Positions 1 to 8,817 are shown, counted from the first letter of the stretch. The stretch is 64,000 nt of DNA from Streptomyces sp. A0642 (GCF_004795105.1 NZ_SSBL01000016.1:1-64000), one strand, 5' to 3'. Numbers and translations are program-made. The notes: generated by a model not told the origin, from the letters alone.

Positions 1-77
1 CGCCGGCCCCGCGGCGGTGAAAGGGCTTTGCGCTCCCCGCGACCGCCGTGGATGCTGGTGTGCCGGAGGTGGGGAAG

Positions 78-566
78 ATGACCGATGTCGTGCTGAGGCT
101 CTCGGCCCGCGATCTGGTGCACGCGGATCTGGCCTCGTGCGGATGGGCGGGGTCCGCCCACCACCTGGCCAACGTGGCGCGGCAGTTGGAGCGCGTCCGA
201 GCCGGTGAGGTCGACTACCTCGCGGTCTGCCCGCCGACCGGCATCCCCGTGGCGAAGGGCGGCGTCGACTACCGGGCCAAGGAGAACGCCGGCACTCTGT
301 GGCAGCTGGCGGTCCACCCCGCGTTGCAGTCGTGCGGGATCGGGACGTTCCTCGTCCGGGCCGCGGAGGAGCGGATCAGGAACCGCGGGCTGCGCCACGC
401 CGAACTGGCCGTGGAGGAGAGCAACCCGCGGGCCCGTGCGCTGTACGAACGACTGGGTTACACGGCGTACGACCGGCAGCCGGACTCGTGGGACGAACAG
501 CGCCCCGACGGGTCGGTGCGCCGGTACGAGACGGTGTGCGCGTTGATGCGGAAGGAACTCTCCTAG
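78..566 (+). CDS. GNAT-family N-acetyltransferase
   Basis: A 162-residue protein of the Gcn5-related acetyltransferase fold, predicted to move an acetyl group from acetyl-CoA to an unknown amine. The acetyl-CoA pyrophosphate loop is visible as LAVHPALQSCGIGTFLV (Q-x-x-G-I-G), followed by the usual helix and the C-terminal ARALYERLGY motif of the family. I chose ATG at 78 because GGAGGTGGGGAAG lies directly before it; an in-frame start 30 nt upstream has no ribosome site. The gene converges on the thioredoxin gene 13 bp downstream. The substrate cannot be read from the sequence. Confidence 0.85.
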   Translation: MTDVVLRLSARDLVHADLASCGWAGSAHHLANVARQLERVRAGEVDYLAVCPPTGIPVAKGGVDYRAKENAGTLWQLAVHPALQSCGIGTFLVRAAEERIRNRGLRHAELAVEESNPRARALYERLGYTAYDRQPDSWDEQRPDGSVRRYETVCALMRKELS

Positions 567-579
567 ACCGCGGGCTCTC

Positions 580-924
580 TCAGACCGACGCCGGGAGCAC
601 GTCCTCCAGTTCCTGGAGCAGCCGGCGCTTGGGGCGGGCGCCGACCATCGACTTCACGGGTGCGCCGTCCCGGAAGACCATCAGGGTCGGCATCGACAGC
701 ACCGCGTAGCGGCCGGCGGTCTCCGGGTTGTGGTCCACGTCGATCTGCACCACCTTGAGCCGGCCGGTCTCCTCCTGGGCGATCGCGCTGAGCACCGGGG
801 CCAGCTGGCGGCAGGGGCCGCACCAGTCGGCGGTGAATTCGACCAGGACCGGCAGCCCGGCTGCCAGCACCTCCGCGTCGAACGTCGTGTCGGTGACCTC
901 GGCGACACCTTCTGCGTGGATCAT
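580..924 (-). CDS. Thioredoxin
   Basis: A 114-residue single-domain cytosolic thioredoxin with the redox motif WCGPC (Cys35 and Cys38), the cis-proline segment MPTLMVF and normal family length. It should reduce protein disulfides using electrons from thioredoxin reductase. Its ATG overlaps the stop codon of the upstream MerR gene by four bases (ATGA), so the two are co-transcribed and probably translationally coupled. The pairing suggests that this thioredoxin is made under MerR control rather than constitutively. Several trx genes exist in streptomycetes, so I give no symbol. Confidence 0.93.
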   Translation of the reverse strand: MIHAEGVAEVTDTTFDAEVLAAGLPVLVEFTADWCGPCRQLAPVLSAIAQEETGRLKVVQIDVDHNPETAGRYAVLSMPTLMVFRDGAPVKSMVGARPKRRLLQELEDVLPASV

Positions 925-1337
925 CTCTCGTCCTCCCAGTTCAGTTCACATCGTGGTTCGGGGCCGCCCGGAAGCTCGGCGGACGCGTCGATCTCGGCCC
1001 GGGCCAGCTGGGCGCCCACCTCCGCGCGCACCGACTGCAGCCGGCCGATGAGGTCGTCCAGCTCGCCGAGCTTGCGCCGGTAGACGGCCAGCGAGGCCGG
1101 GCAGGAGTCGCCCGCCGGATGGCCGGCGCGCAGACAGTCGACGAAGGGGCGGGTCTCCTCCAGGTCGAACCCGAAGTCCTGGAGGGTCCGGATCTGCCGG
1201 ATCAGCCGCAGGTCACCCTCGTCGTAGGTGCGGTAGCCGTTCTCCGCGCGGCGTGCCGGCAGCAGGCCTCGTGACTCGTAGTACCGCAGCGTCCGTGTCG
1301 TCGTCCCGGCGCGTTCGGCCAGTTCCCCGATTCGCAT
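921..1337 (-). CDS. MerR-family transcriptional regulator
   Basis: A 138-residue MerR regulator: N-terminal winged helix (MRIGELAERAGTTTRTLRYY), then a dimerisation helix. Cys68 and Cys79, spaced C-x10-C with His73 between them, plus Cys130, sit where MerR proteins bind metals or sense redox state; this is inference. It is the first gene of a two-gene operon with thioredoxin. Its promoter (1344-1374) carries a palindrome in a 19-bp spacer, the hallmark of MerR autoregulation, so it probably controls itself and the thioredoxin. The ATG lies 6 nt after the -10 box, suggesting a leaderless mRNA. The inducer is unknown. Confidence 0.9.
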   Translation of the reverse strand: MRIGELAERAGTTTRTLRYYESRGLLPARRAENGYRTYDEGDLRLIRQIRTLQDFGFDLEETRPFVDCLRAGHPAGDSCPASLAVYRRKLGELDDLIGRLQSVRAEVGAQLARAEIDASAELPGGPEPRCELNWEDER

Positions 1338-1343
1338 GCCACG

Positions 1344-1374
1344 ACGGTAATCCTTGACGTCGGCGTCAAGGCAA
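1344..1374 (-). promoter_or_regulatory. MerR-type promoter/operator of the merR-trx operon
   Basis: On the minus strand TTGCCT (1374-1369) and TACCGT (1349-1344) are 19 bp apart. The spacer region holds the 20-bp inverted repeat CCTTGACG-CCGA-CGTCAAGG (1371-1352). A long spacer with a centred palindrome is how MerR proteins repress and then activate by twisting DNA. The ATG is 6 nt downstream of the -10 box. Confidence 0.7.
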
Positions 1375-1448
1375 GGGCGGTGGGGAACCTTCGGGAAGTA
1401 AAGCGGCCGAAGTCATTGACGCCCGGTCCGGGTGCAACTAAATAACTC

Positions 1449-1462
1449 TGAGAGCGCTCTCA
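1449..1462. promoter_or_regulatory. LacI-type operator upstream of laminarinase gene
   Basis: A perfect 14-bp palindrome, TGAGAGCGCTCTCA, lies 39 bp before the TTG start of the secreted glucanase. It has the central AGCGCT core of LacI/GalR operators in actinomycetes and resembles the cellobiose regulator site TGGGAGCGCTCCCA. No LacI regulator is encoded in this window, so control would act in trans. Confidence 0.65.
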
Positions 1463-1501
1463 ACGGCAACCTTCCCGGCACCGTCCCCACCGGAGGTTCT
1501 T

Positions 1502-2974
1502 TTGCGTACGAGCCGCACCACCCCCCACAGACGCACCACCGTCCTCGCCGCCCTCACCGCGCTGGCCCTCTCCCTCGCCGGCGCGCTCACCGTCGCCGGC
1601 TCCGGGCCCGCCCGCGGCGACGTGCCGCCCGCCACCGGCTGGAACCTTCAGTGGAGTGACGACTTCAACGGCGCGAACGGCAGCCTGCCGTCCTCCGCGA
1701 ACTGGCAGATCGACACCGGTCACGGCTACCCCGGCGGTCCTGGCAACTGGGGCACGGGAGAGATCCAGAACTACACCGCCAGCCCCGACAACGTCAGCCT
1801 CGACGGCAGCGGCAACCTCCGCATCACCCCGCTCCGCGACGGCGCGGGCAACTGGACCTCGGGCCGCGTCGAGACCAGGCGGGCGGACTTCAAGGCACCG
1901 GCCGGCGGCACCCTGCGCATCGAGGGCCGCGTACAGATGCCGAACGTCCCCGGCAACGCGGCGCTCGGCTACTGGCCGGCCTTCTGGGCGCTCGGCTCCC
2001 CGTACCGGGGCAACTACTGGAACTGGCCGGGCATCGGCGAATTCGACATCATGGAGAACGTCAACGGGATCAACTCCGTCTGGGGCGTGCTGCACTGCGG
2101 GGTCAACCCCGGCGGCCCCTGCAACGAGACCACCGGCCTCGGCAACAGCCGCACCTGCCCGGGGGCGAGCTGCCAGTCCGCGTTCCACACGTACCGCTTC
2201 GAGTGGGACCGCGCCGTCACCCCCAACGCCCTGCGCTGGTACGTCGACGACCAGCTCTTCCACAGCGTCACCCAGAACCAGCTGGACGCCACGACGTGGG
2301 CGAACATGACGGACCACGCCGGGTACTTCCTCCTGCTGAACCTCGCGATCGGCGGAGCCTTCCCGAACGCGCTCGGCGGCTCCACCCCGACCGCCGAGAC
2401 CGTGCCGGGCCGGCCCATGCTGGTGGACTACGTGGGCGTCTGGACCAAGGGCGGCGGAGGCGGCACCCAGCCGCCGACCGACCCGCCCACGGATCCGCCG
2501 ACCGGCTCCTCCACCCTCGCCCTGCGCAGCGCCGGCGGCCTCGGCGCCGCCCAGTCCACCGCCTCGTCGGTGACGGTCGCCTCGGCCGGGGGCGCCAACT
2601 ACGACGGCACCCCGCACAGTCCGCAGACCTTCACCGCGACCGGCATCACCCGGGCGTACGACGGCGGCTCCACCCAGTTCGACGTCTTCGCCGACTCGGG
2701 CACCACCATCGCGAACGGCCAGCAGGTGCGGGTGAGTTACGACCGGACGGGCGACGGGACCTGGGACCGCACGGAGACGTACCACTACTTCGCCACCGAT
2801 CCGGTCAACGGGTACGAGCACTACACCCAGGCCAAGGGACTCATGTCGTCCACCGGGAGCCACGGCAACCTGGTCAACGGCAAGGTGAAGGTCGAGATCT
2901 GGAACGCGATCGGCAACGGCACCAGCACGGTGGGCGTCGGCAACCAGTCCGTCGTCCACATCCCGTACGGCTGA
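1502..2974 (+). CDS. Secreted GH16 endo-beta-1,3-glucanase (laminarinase) with C-terminal CBM
   Basis: A 490-residue secreted enzyme predicted to cut beta-1,3-glucans. Residues 1-40 form an export signal (Arg/Thr n-region, Ala/Leu core). The GH16 domain spans about 45-315 and contains the laminarinase active site GEFDIMENVNG: Glu180 nucleophile, Asp182 and Glu185 acid/base in the E-x-D-x-x-E form. A Gly/Pro/Thr linker (PPTDPPTDPPTGS) leads to a C-terminal domain at about 337-490 that resembles CBM56 beta-1,3-glucan binding modules. TTG is the start, with GGAGG 5 nt upstream. The gene stands alone, with a LacI-type operator before it and a hairpin after it. Confidence 0.92.
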   Translation: MRTSRTTPHRRTTVLAALTALALSLAGALTVAGSGPARGDVPPATGWNLQWSDDFNGANGSLPSSANWQIDTGHGYPGGPGNWGTGEIQNYTASPDNVSLDGSGNLRITPLRDGAGNWTSGRVETRRADFKAPAGGTLRIEGRVQMPNVPGNAALGYWPAFWALGSPYRGNYWNWPGIGEFDIMENVNGINSVWGVLHCGVNPGGPCNETTGLGNSRTCPGASCQSAFHTYRFEWDRAVTPNALRWYVDDQLFHSVTQNQLDATTWANMTDHAGYFLLLNLAIGGAFPNALGGSTPTAETVPGRPMLVDYVGVWTKGGGGGTQPPTDPPTDPPTGSSTLALRSAGGLGAAQSTASSVTVASAGGANYDGTPHSPQTFTATGITRAYDGGSTQFDVFADSGTTIANGQQVRVSYDRTGDGTWDRTETYHYFATDPVNGYEHYTQAKGLMSSTGSHGNLVNGKVKVEIWNAIGNGTSTVGVGNQSVVHIPYG

Positions 2975-2996
2975 GGCAGGGGCCGCCCGGGCGCAC

Positions 2997-3035
2997 GGGT
3001 GCGGCCGGTACGGGAGCCCCGTGCCGGCCGCACCC
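2997..3035. terminator. Bidirectional hairpin between glucanase gene and dctA
   Basis: An 18-bp stem with one wobble pair (2997-3014 with 3018-3035) and a 3-nt loop sits between two converging genes, so it can end transcription from both sides. No clear T-run follows on either strand. Confidence 0.65.
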
Positions 3036-3043
3036 GCGCCGCG

Positions 3044-4411
3044 TCAGACCTTCGCGAGCGAGGGCTGCTCGTCGCCGCCGTTCCTGGCCTCGGGGACGTG
3101 CGGCTCGTCACGGCCCTCGTCCGTGAGCATCGTCTCGTCGAACGGCAGTGACCCGGACAGGACCTGGTCCACCCGCTCCCTGTCGATCTCCTTGGTCCAG
3201 GTGCCGACGAGCACCGTGGCCACCGCGTTGCCCGCGAAGTTCGTGAGGGCGCGGGCCTCGCTCATGAAGCGGTCGATGCCGACGATCAGGCCGACGCCGT
3301 CCACCAGCTCGGGGCGGTGCGACTGGAGACCTCCGGCGAGGGTGGCGAGGCCGGCGCCGGTGACGCCCGCCGCGCCCTTGGAGGCGATCACCATGAAGAC
3401 CAGCAGGGAGATCTGCTCGCCGATGCTCAGCGGGTCACCCGTCGCGTTGGCGATGAAGAGGGAGGCCATCGTGAGGTAGATCGCGGTGCCGTCGAGGTTG
3501 AACGAGTAGCCGGTCGGCACGGTGATGCCGACGACGGGCTTGCTGACGCCCATGTGTTCCATCTTCGCGATCAGCCGCGGCAGGGCCGACTCGGAGGAGG
3601 AGGAGGTGGACAGGATGAGCAGGAACTCCCGGCCCAGGTACTTCAGCAGCGCGAAGATGTTGACCCCCGCCACCAGGCGCAGGATCGTGCCCAGGATCAG
3701 GAACACGAAGAGCGCGCAGGTGATGTAGAAGCCGATCATGATGACCGCGAGGGATTTCAGCGCGTCCACGCCGGTCTCGCCGACCACGGCCGCCATCGCG
3801 CCGAACGCGCCGACCGGGGCCATCCACATGATCATGGCGAGGATGCGGAAGACGAGCCGCTGGATGTGGCCGATGCCGCGCAGCACCGGCTCGCCGGCCG
3901 AGCCCAGCGCCTGGAGCGCGAACCCCGCGAGCAGGGCGATGAGCAGGGTCTGCAGGACCTCGCCCTCGGTGAAGGCCGACACCATGGTGGTGGGGATGAT
4001 GCCGAGCAGGAAGTCCGCGGTGGACTCACTGGCCCCCGAAGCCTGCTTCTCACCCGCGGCGCGGGCCGCCTCGGTGAGGTGGAGGCTGGAGCCGGGCTCC
4101 AGGAGGTTGCCGACGACCAGGCCGATGGCCAGGGCCACGGTCGACATCACCAGGAAGTAGCCGAGGGCCAGACCGCCGACGGCTCCGACCTTGGCGGCCT
4201 TGCGCACGGAGCCGACGCCCAGCACGATCGTGCAGAAGATGATGGGCGAGATCATCATCTTGATGAGGTTGACGAAGCCGGTTCCGATCGGCTTGAGCTC
4301 GACGGCGGCATCCGGGGCCACGAGGCCCACCAGGATTCCGAGGCCCACCGCCGCGATCACGGCGAGATACAGATATTTCGTACGGTCCCGCTTGGCGGCG
4401 GCCACTGGCAC
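3044..4411 (-). CDS. dctA: C4-dicarboxylate/cation symporter DctA
   Basis: A 455-residue integral membrane carrier of the DAACS (SLC1) family, importing succinate, fumarate, malate or a related dicarboxylate with cations. Many hydrophobic helices are visible. The serine-rich hairpin motif TSSSSESALPRL and the NLDGTAIYLTMASLFIA segment are the substrate and cation site signatures of the family. GTG start with GAGGAG 6 nt upstream. It is divergent from a CitA/DcuS-type sensor kinase and its regulator, the usual arrangement for substrate-induced dicarboxylate uptake. The exact substrate is inferred from family and context. Confidence 0.9.
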   Translation of the reverse strand: MPVAAAKRDRTKYLYLAVIAAVGLGILVGLVAPDAAVELKPIGTGFVNLIKMMISPIIFCTIVLGVGSVRKAAKVGAVGGLALGYFLVMSTVALAIGLVVGNLLEPGSSLHLTEAARAAGEKQASGASESTADFLLGIIPTTMVSAFTEGEVLQTLLIALLAGFALQALGSAGEPVLRGIGHIQRLVFRILAMIMWMAPVGAFGAMAAVVGETGVDALKSLAVIMIGFYITCALFVFLILGTILRLVAGVNIFALLKYLGREFLLILSTSSSSESALPRLIAKMEHMGVSKPVVGITVPTGYSFNLDGTAIYLTMASLFIANATGDPLSIGEQISLLVFMVIASKGAAGVTGAGLATLAGGLQSHRPELVDGVGLIVGIDRFMSEARALTNFAGNAVATVLVGTWTKEIDRERVDQVLSGSLPFDETMLTDEGRDEPHVPEARNGGDEQPSLAKV

Positions 4412-4575
4412 GGGGGTCTCCTCGGCTCGTCCTTGTCCCTCCCCCGTCCCTGGGGGCCCCGGCGACTATTCCGTCCTCTGTGACGGGGAGCACGCTTACG
4501 TGCATTTCGTTCACAAGAGGGGCCGCCCCCCGGTGCCCGGCCCCTCCGGATCTCCGCCCGGGGCAGACTGGGGGA

Positions 4576-6249
4576 ATGCGTCTCCCGCTCCCCCGTACCC
4601 GCCCGCGCAGCCTCGCGGGCCAGCTCTTCGCCATGCAGGTGGTGCTGGTCGCGGCCGTCGTGGCGGGGTGCGCCTTCTTCGCGTACGTCTCCGGCAGCGG
4701 CCAGGCCAAGGAGACGGCGACGCGGCAGGTGCGGACGGCCGCGCTGGCGATAGCGGGTTCGCCGTCGGTGCGGGAGGCGATCCGCACCCCGGACCCGTCG
4801 GCGGTGCTCCAGCCGTACGCGGAACGGGTCCGCAAGGACACCGGGATCGCCTTCGTCACCATCATGGATCCGCACGGGGTCCGCTGGACGCACCCGCACG
4901 CCGAGCGGATCGGCGAGAGCTTCCTCGGGCACACCGCGCGCGCCCTGCGCGGTGAGACCTTCTCCGAGACGTACACCGGCACGCTCGGCCCGTCGATCCG
5001 GGTCGTCACCCCGGTGCGGGACGGCGGCCGGATCGTGGGCCTCGTCAGTGCGGGCATCACGGTCGAACGCGTCTCCTCGCAGGTGCGGGCCCAGCTCGGC
5101 GCCCTGGGACTCGCGGCGGGCGCGGCACTGGCGCTCGGCGGCCTCGGCACGTACGTGATCAACGCCCGGCTGCGCCGGCACACCCACGGGATGAACGCCG
5201 CCGAGCTGAGCCGGCTGCACGACTACCACGAGGCCACGCTGCACGCGGTGCGCGAGGGGCTGCTGATGCTCGACGGACAGCGCAGGATCGCCCTGATCAA
5301 CGACGCGGGCCGCGAACTGCTGGGCCTGGCGCCCGGCACGGTCGGCCGCCGGGTCGCCGACCTCGACCTGCCCGCGCCGCTGACCGGGGCCCTGCTCGCC
5401 TCCGAGGAGCGGGTCGACGAGGTGCACCTGACGGCGGACCGGGTGATCGTGGTCAACACCCGCCCCGTGGTGGGCGGGGAGCGGCGCGGCACCGTCGTCA
5501 CGCTGCGGGACCACACGGAACTCCAGGCGCTGTCCGGTGAGCTGGACTCGGAACGCGGGTTCACCCAGGCGCTGCGCTCGCAGGCGCACGAGGCGGCGAA
5601 CCGGCTGCACACGGTGGTCTCGCTGATCGAGCTGGGCCGGCAGGAGGAGGCGGTCGGCTTCGCGACGGCGGAGCTTGAGCTGGCCCAGGCGCTCACCGAC
5701 CGGGTCGTCGGCGCGGTCGGTGAACCGGTGCTGGCGGCTCTGCTGCTCGGCAAGGCGGCGCAGGCGAACGAACGCGGGGTGGAGCTGGTGCTGGCCGAGG
5801 ACAGCCTGATCGACGACGGGGCGCTGCCGGCGACACTGCCGCAGCGCGACCTGGTGACCATTCTCGGCAACCTGGTCGACAACGCGGTGGAGGCGGCGTC
5901 GGAAGCGGTGACGGGCACGCCCGCCGACGGCGTCCCCGTCCAGCGCACGGGGCCCCGGCCGGCCCGGGCCCGGGTCACGGTCACCGCGCTCGCCGGCGAC
6001 GGGGAGCTCCTGCTGCGCGTGGCCGACAACGGGGCGGGCGTCGGACCGGCCGAGGCCGATGAGGTCTTCCGCCGCGGCTGGTCGACGCACGGCGCGGGCC
6101 GGGGCCTCGGCCTGGCCCTCGTACGGCAGGCCGCGCACCGCAACGGCGGGTCCGTGTCGCTGGAGCGGGGCCCGGAGGGCGGCGCGGAGTTCACCGTACG
6201 GCTCCCCCTGCCGCAGGGCAGCGGTGCGCGGAAGGAGGCGGCCCTGTGA
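4576..6249 (+). CDS. CitA/DcuS-type sensor histidine kinase
   Basis: A 557-residue membrane kinase. A transmembrane helix near residues 15-38 and a second near 175-195 flank a periplasmic-type sensor (PDC fold, as in CitA and DcuS). A PAS segment follows (ALINDAGRELLGL). The phosphoacceptor region is SQAHEAANRLHTVVSLIELG, the short H-box of this kinase class. The ATPase domain has the N-box NLVDNAVEAA and G-boxes DNGAGV and GRGLGLALV. ATG at 4576 is preceded by GGGGGA; an upstream in-frame start looks like non-coding extension. It overlaps the regulator by 4 nt. It probably senses a C4 or C6 acid and controls dctA. Confidence 0.9.
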   Translation: MRLPLPRTRPRSLAGQLFAMQVVLVAAVVAGCAFFAYVSGSGQAKETATRQVRTAALAIAGSPSVREAIRTPDPSAVLQPYAERVRKDTGIAFVTIMDPHGVRWTHPHAERIGESFLGHTARALRGETFSETYTGTLGPSIRVVTPVRDGGRIVGLVSAGITVERVSSQVRAQLGALGLAAGAALALGGLGTYVINARLRRHTHGMNAAELSRLHDYHEATLHAVREGLLMLDGQRRIALINDAGRELLGLAPGTVGRRVADLDLPAPLTGALLASEERVDEVHLTADRVIVVNTRPVVGGERRGTVVTLRDHTELQALSGELDSERGFTQALRSQAHEAANRLHTVVSLIELGRQEEAVGFATAELELAQALTDRVVGAVGEPVLAALLLGKAAQANERGVELVLAEDSLIDDGALPATLPQRDLVTILGNLVDNAVEAASEAVTGTPADGVPVQRTGPRPARARVTVTALAGDGELLLRVADNGAGVGPAEADEVFRRGWSTHGAGRGLGLALVRQAAHRNGGSVSLERGPEGGAEFTVRLPLPQGSGARKEAAL

Positions 6250-6929
6250 CCTCCGTGATCCGGGTGCTGGTCGTCGAGGACGACCCCGTGGCCGCCGACG
6301 CCCATCAGCTGTACGTGAACCGCGTCCCGGGCTTCTCCGTGGCGGCGGTCGCGCACACCCGGGCGGAGGCGGTGCGGGCGCTGGACCGCGTCCCGGTCGA
6401 TCTGCTGCTCCTGGACCTGTATCTGCCCGACGGGCACGGGCTGCAGCTCCTGCGTGCCCTGCGCGCGGCCGGGCACGCCGCCGATGTGATCGCGGTGACC
6501 TCGGCCCGCGACCTGGCCGTGGTCCGCGAGGGGGTCTCGCTCGGCGTCGTCCAGTACGTGCTGAAGCCCTTCACCTTCGCCACGTTGCGCGACCGGCTCG
6601 TGCGCTACGCCGAGTTCCGCGCCACGGCCGGTGAGGCGAGCGGCCAGGACGAGGTGGACCGGGCCCTGGCCACCCTCCGCTCCCCGCAGCCGGCCCGGCT
6701 GCCCAAGGGCCTCAGCGGCCCGACGCTGGAGGCGGTGACCCGGGTGCTGCGCGCGGCCCCGGACGGCGTGACGGCGGCGGCGGCCGGTCTGGAGCTCGGC
6801 ATCTCCCGGATCACCGCGCGCCGCTACCTGGAACACCTGGTGACCGCCGGGCGGGCGGTGCGCAGTCCACAGTACGGACAGATCGGACGCCCGGAACTGC
6901 ACTACAGATGGCTGCCGGAAGGGCGCTGA
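6246..6929 (+). CDS. CitB/DcuR-type response regulator
   Basis: A 227-residue regulator with an N-terminal receiver domain (acidic pocket VEDD; phosphoacceptor Asp57 in LLLLDLYLPDG; Lys in VLKPF) and a C-terminal winged helix of the CitB/DcuR sort (AAAGLELGISRITARRYLEHL). The GTG start overlaps the kinase stop as GTGA, so translation is coupled. The cognate kinase is immediately upstream and the divergent dctA is the most likely target. The 164 bp between dctA and the kinase should hold its binding sites, though I see no clear repeat there. Confidence 0.9.
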   Translation: MTSVIRVLVVEDDPVAADAHQLYVNRVPGFSVAAVAHTRAEAVRALDRVPVDLLLLDLYLPDGHGLQLLRALRAAGHAADVIAVTSARDLAVVREGVSLGVVQYVLKPFTFATLRDRLVRYAEFRATAGEASGQDEVDRALATLRSPQPARLPKGLSGPTLEAVTRVLRAAPDGVTAAAAGLELGISRITARRYLEHLVTAGRAVRSPQYGQIGRPELHYRWLPEGR

Positions 6930-7044
6930 CCAGGCACGCAGCACCCCGGGAGGAGTCCCCGGGGCCGCCTGGATGTTCCTACGAGCCGTGTTCCGGTGTG
7001 AACCCACCGTAGTCAGACCGCCTCCGACCTCCTACGGTGGGCCC

Positions 7045-7728
7045 GTGCACCCCACTCCGCCTTTCAACGCCCCCGCCGCGCGAAGACTTCGCGAGGCCCT
7101 GGGTATGGCTCCCGGTCATGTCGCATATGGCCTCGGCGCCCAGTACGGCCTCCGCGTCACCGCTGAGACGGTCGCGTCCTGGGAGCGCGGACTCGCCTGG
7201 CCGACCGACTACGAACTCACCGCGCTGGCAGGGGTGTTGTGGTGCGCCCCCGGCGAACTCCTCACCGCCGCGCGTACGCTGCGCGAGCACCGGGTCGCCC
7301 GGGAGGTGACCCCGGAGGAGCTGGCGGGACGGCTCGGGATGTCCGCGTCCGCGTATCTGCGGATGGAGGAGTCGGGCAGGTGGCGGGGCAATGAACGCCA
7401 GTCCGCCGCACTCAGCGAGGCGCTGGGCCTCAGCGCCGCCGCGTTCGTGACGGTCTCCGGACGGGACGAGGAACTGGCGGAACTGCTGCGCAGCGCGGTG
7501 ACGACCCGCTGGCAGGGATACGTCAAGCCGGTGTCGAAGCTCGCACCGGTGGACCGGTCGGTGGTCCAGGAGATGCTCGACCGGCTGCACGCCGACTACC
7601 AGGCGCTCATGGTGTCCACGCTCAGCTGGAGCAGCACGGGCGCGGAGCGGTCGGGCGCGAGCGGGGACGCCGGCCGGGCGTTCCTCGCGGGGATCGTGGA
7701 CCGGTTCTGGGAGACGGCGGACGCGTAG
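7045..7728 (+). CDS. XRE-type helix-turn-helix DNA-binding protein
   Basis: A 227-residue protein with two helix-turn-helix-like segments in tandem: residues about 10-60 (LREALGMAPGHVAYGL, then TAETVASWERG, typical of XRE recognition) and about 85-125 (TPEELAGRLGMSASAYLRMEE). The C-terminal third is a helical domain of unknown role. I prefer GTG at 7045: TACGGT 7-12 nt upstream looks like a -10 box and would give a leaderless or very short leader. An upstream in-frame ATG at 6973 has no ribosome site. It is convergent with pfkA. The target genes are unknown. Confidence 0.75.
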   Translation: MHPTPPFNAPAARRLREALGMAPGHVAYGLGAQYGLRVTAETVASWERGLAWPTDYELTALAGVLWCAPGELLTAARTLREHRVAREVTPEELAGRLGMSASAYLRMEESGRWRGNERQSAALSEALGLSAAAFVTVSGRDEELAELLRSAVTTRWQGYVKPVSKLAPVDRSVVQEMLDRLHADYQALMVSTLSWSSTGAERSGASGDAGRAFLAGIVDRFWETADA

Positions 7729-7791
7729 GTCGCACCGCGCCCGCCGGTACCGGCTCGCAACACCCGCGCCGGCACCGGCTCGGACACCGGC

Positions 7792-8817
7792 TCAGAAGAC
7801 CGATTCGGCCTCGTGCATCCGGGCCAGGGGCACGGTCTTGAGCTGGGTGGTCGCGTGGGCCAGCGGCACCATCTCGATGTCGTTGCCCCGCAGCGCCGTC
7901 ATGTTCCCGAAGTCGCCCCGGTGCGCCGCCTCCACCGCGTGCCAGCCGAAGCGGGTGGCGAGCACCCTGTCGTACGCGGTCGGCGTGCCGCCGCGCTGGA
8001 CGTGACCGAGGATGACCGGGCGGGCCTCCTTGCCGAGCCTGGTCTCCAGCTCGACGGCGAGGCGGTTGCCGATGCCCTGGAAGCGCTCGTGGCCGTACTG
8101 GTCGATCTCGCCCTTGGCGTACGGCATGGAGCCCTCGGCCGGGTGCGCACCCTCGGCGACGCAGATGACCGCGAACTTCTTGCCGCGCGCGAAGCGCTCC
8201 TCGACCATCTTGACCAGGTCTTCGACCTCGAACTTCCGCTCGGGCAGGCAGATGCCGTGCGCGCCGCCGGCCATCCCGGACTCCAGCGCGATCCATCCCG
8301 CGTGGCGGCCCATCACCTCGACGACCATGACCCGCTGGTGCGATTCGGCGGTGGTCTTCAGACGGTCTATGGCCTCGGTCGCGACGCCCACGGCGGTGTC
8401 GAAGCCGAAGGTGCGGTCGGTGGCGGAGATGTCGTTGTCGATGGTCTTCGGGACGCCGACGACGGGCATACCGGCGTCCGACAGCATCCGGGCGGCCGTG
8501 AGGGTGCCCTCGCCGCCGATCGGGATCAGTGCGTCCATGCCGTAACGGCGGCTCAGCTCGGCGCAGTTCTCCGCGGCTTCGCGCAGCCGGGCGCGCTCCA
8601 GACGGGCGGAGCCGAGGATGGTGCCGCCGCGGGCGAGGATGCCGCTCACCGCGTTCAGGTCCAGGGGGCGGAAGTGGCCGTCGAGGAGGCCCTTGAAACC
8701 GTCCTCGAACCCGATGACCTCATCGCCGTGACCCACCACGGCACGGTGCACGACCGAGCGGATCACTGCGTTCAGGCCTGGGCAGTCGCCGCCTGCGGTG
8801 AGAACTCCGATGCGCAT
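7792..8817 (-). CDS. pfkA: 6-phosphofructokinase (group III, predicted ATP-dependent)
   Basis: A 341-residue cytosolic enzyme that phosphorylates fructose 6-phosphate at C1, the committing step of glycolysis. The N-terminal GVLTAGGDCPGLNAVIR, the catalytic PKTIDND loop and the MGRHAGWIAL motif are present. Residue 104 is Gly (IGGEGTLTA), as in ATP users, while residue 124 is Lys (GVPKTIDND), as in pyrophosphate users; this hybrid is known from the ATP-dependent Streptomyces enzymes. The ATG at 8817 has AGGAG upstream and gives the normal family length. It is divergent from pta. By context this matches S. coelicolor pfkA2, whose loss raises antibiotic yield. Confidence 0.95.
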   Translation of the reverse strand: MRIGVLTAGGDCPGLNAVIRSVVHRAVVGHGDEVIGFEDGFKGLLDGHFRPLDLNAVSGILARGGTILGSARLERARLREAAENCAELSRRYGMDALIPIGGEGTLTAARMLSDAGMPVVGVPKTIDNDISATDRTFGFDTAVGVATEAIDRLKTTAESHQRVMVVEVMGRHAGWIALESGMAGGAHGICLPERKFEVEDLVKMVEERFARGKKFAVICVAEGAHPAEGSMPYAKGEIDQYGHERFQGIGNRLAVELETRLGKEARPVILGHVQRGGTPTAYDRVLATRFGWHAVEAAHRGDFGNMTALRGNDIEMVPLAHATTQLKTVPLARMHEAESVF

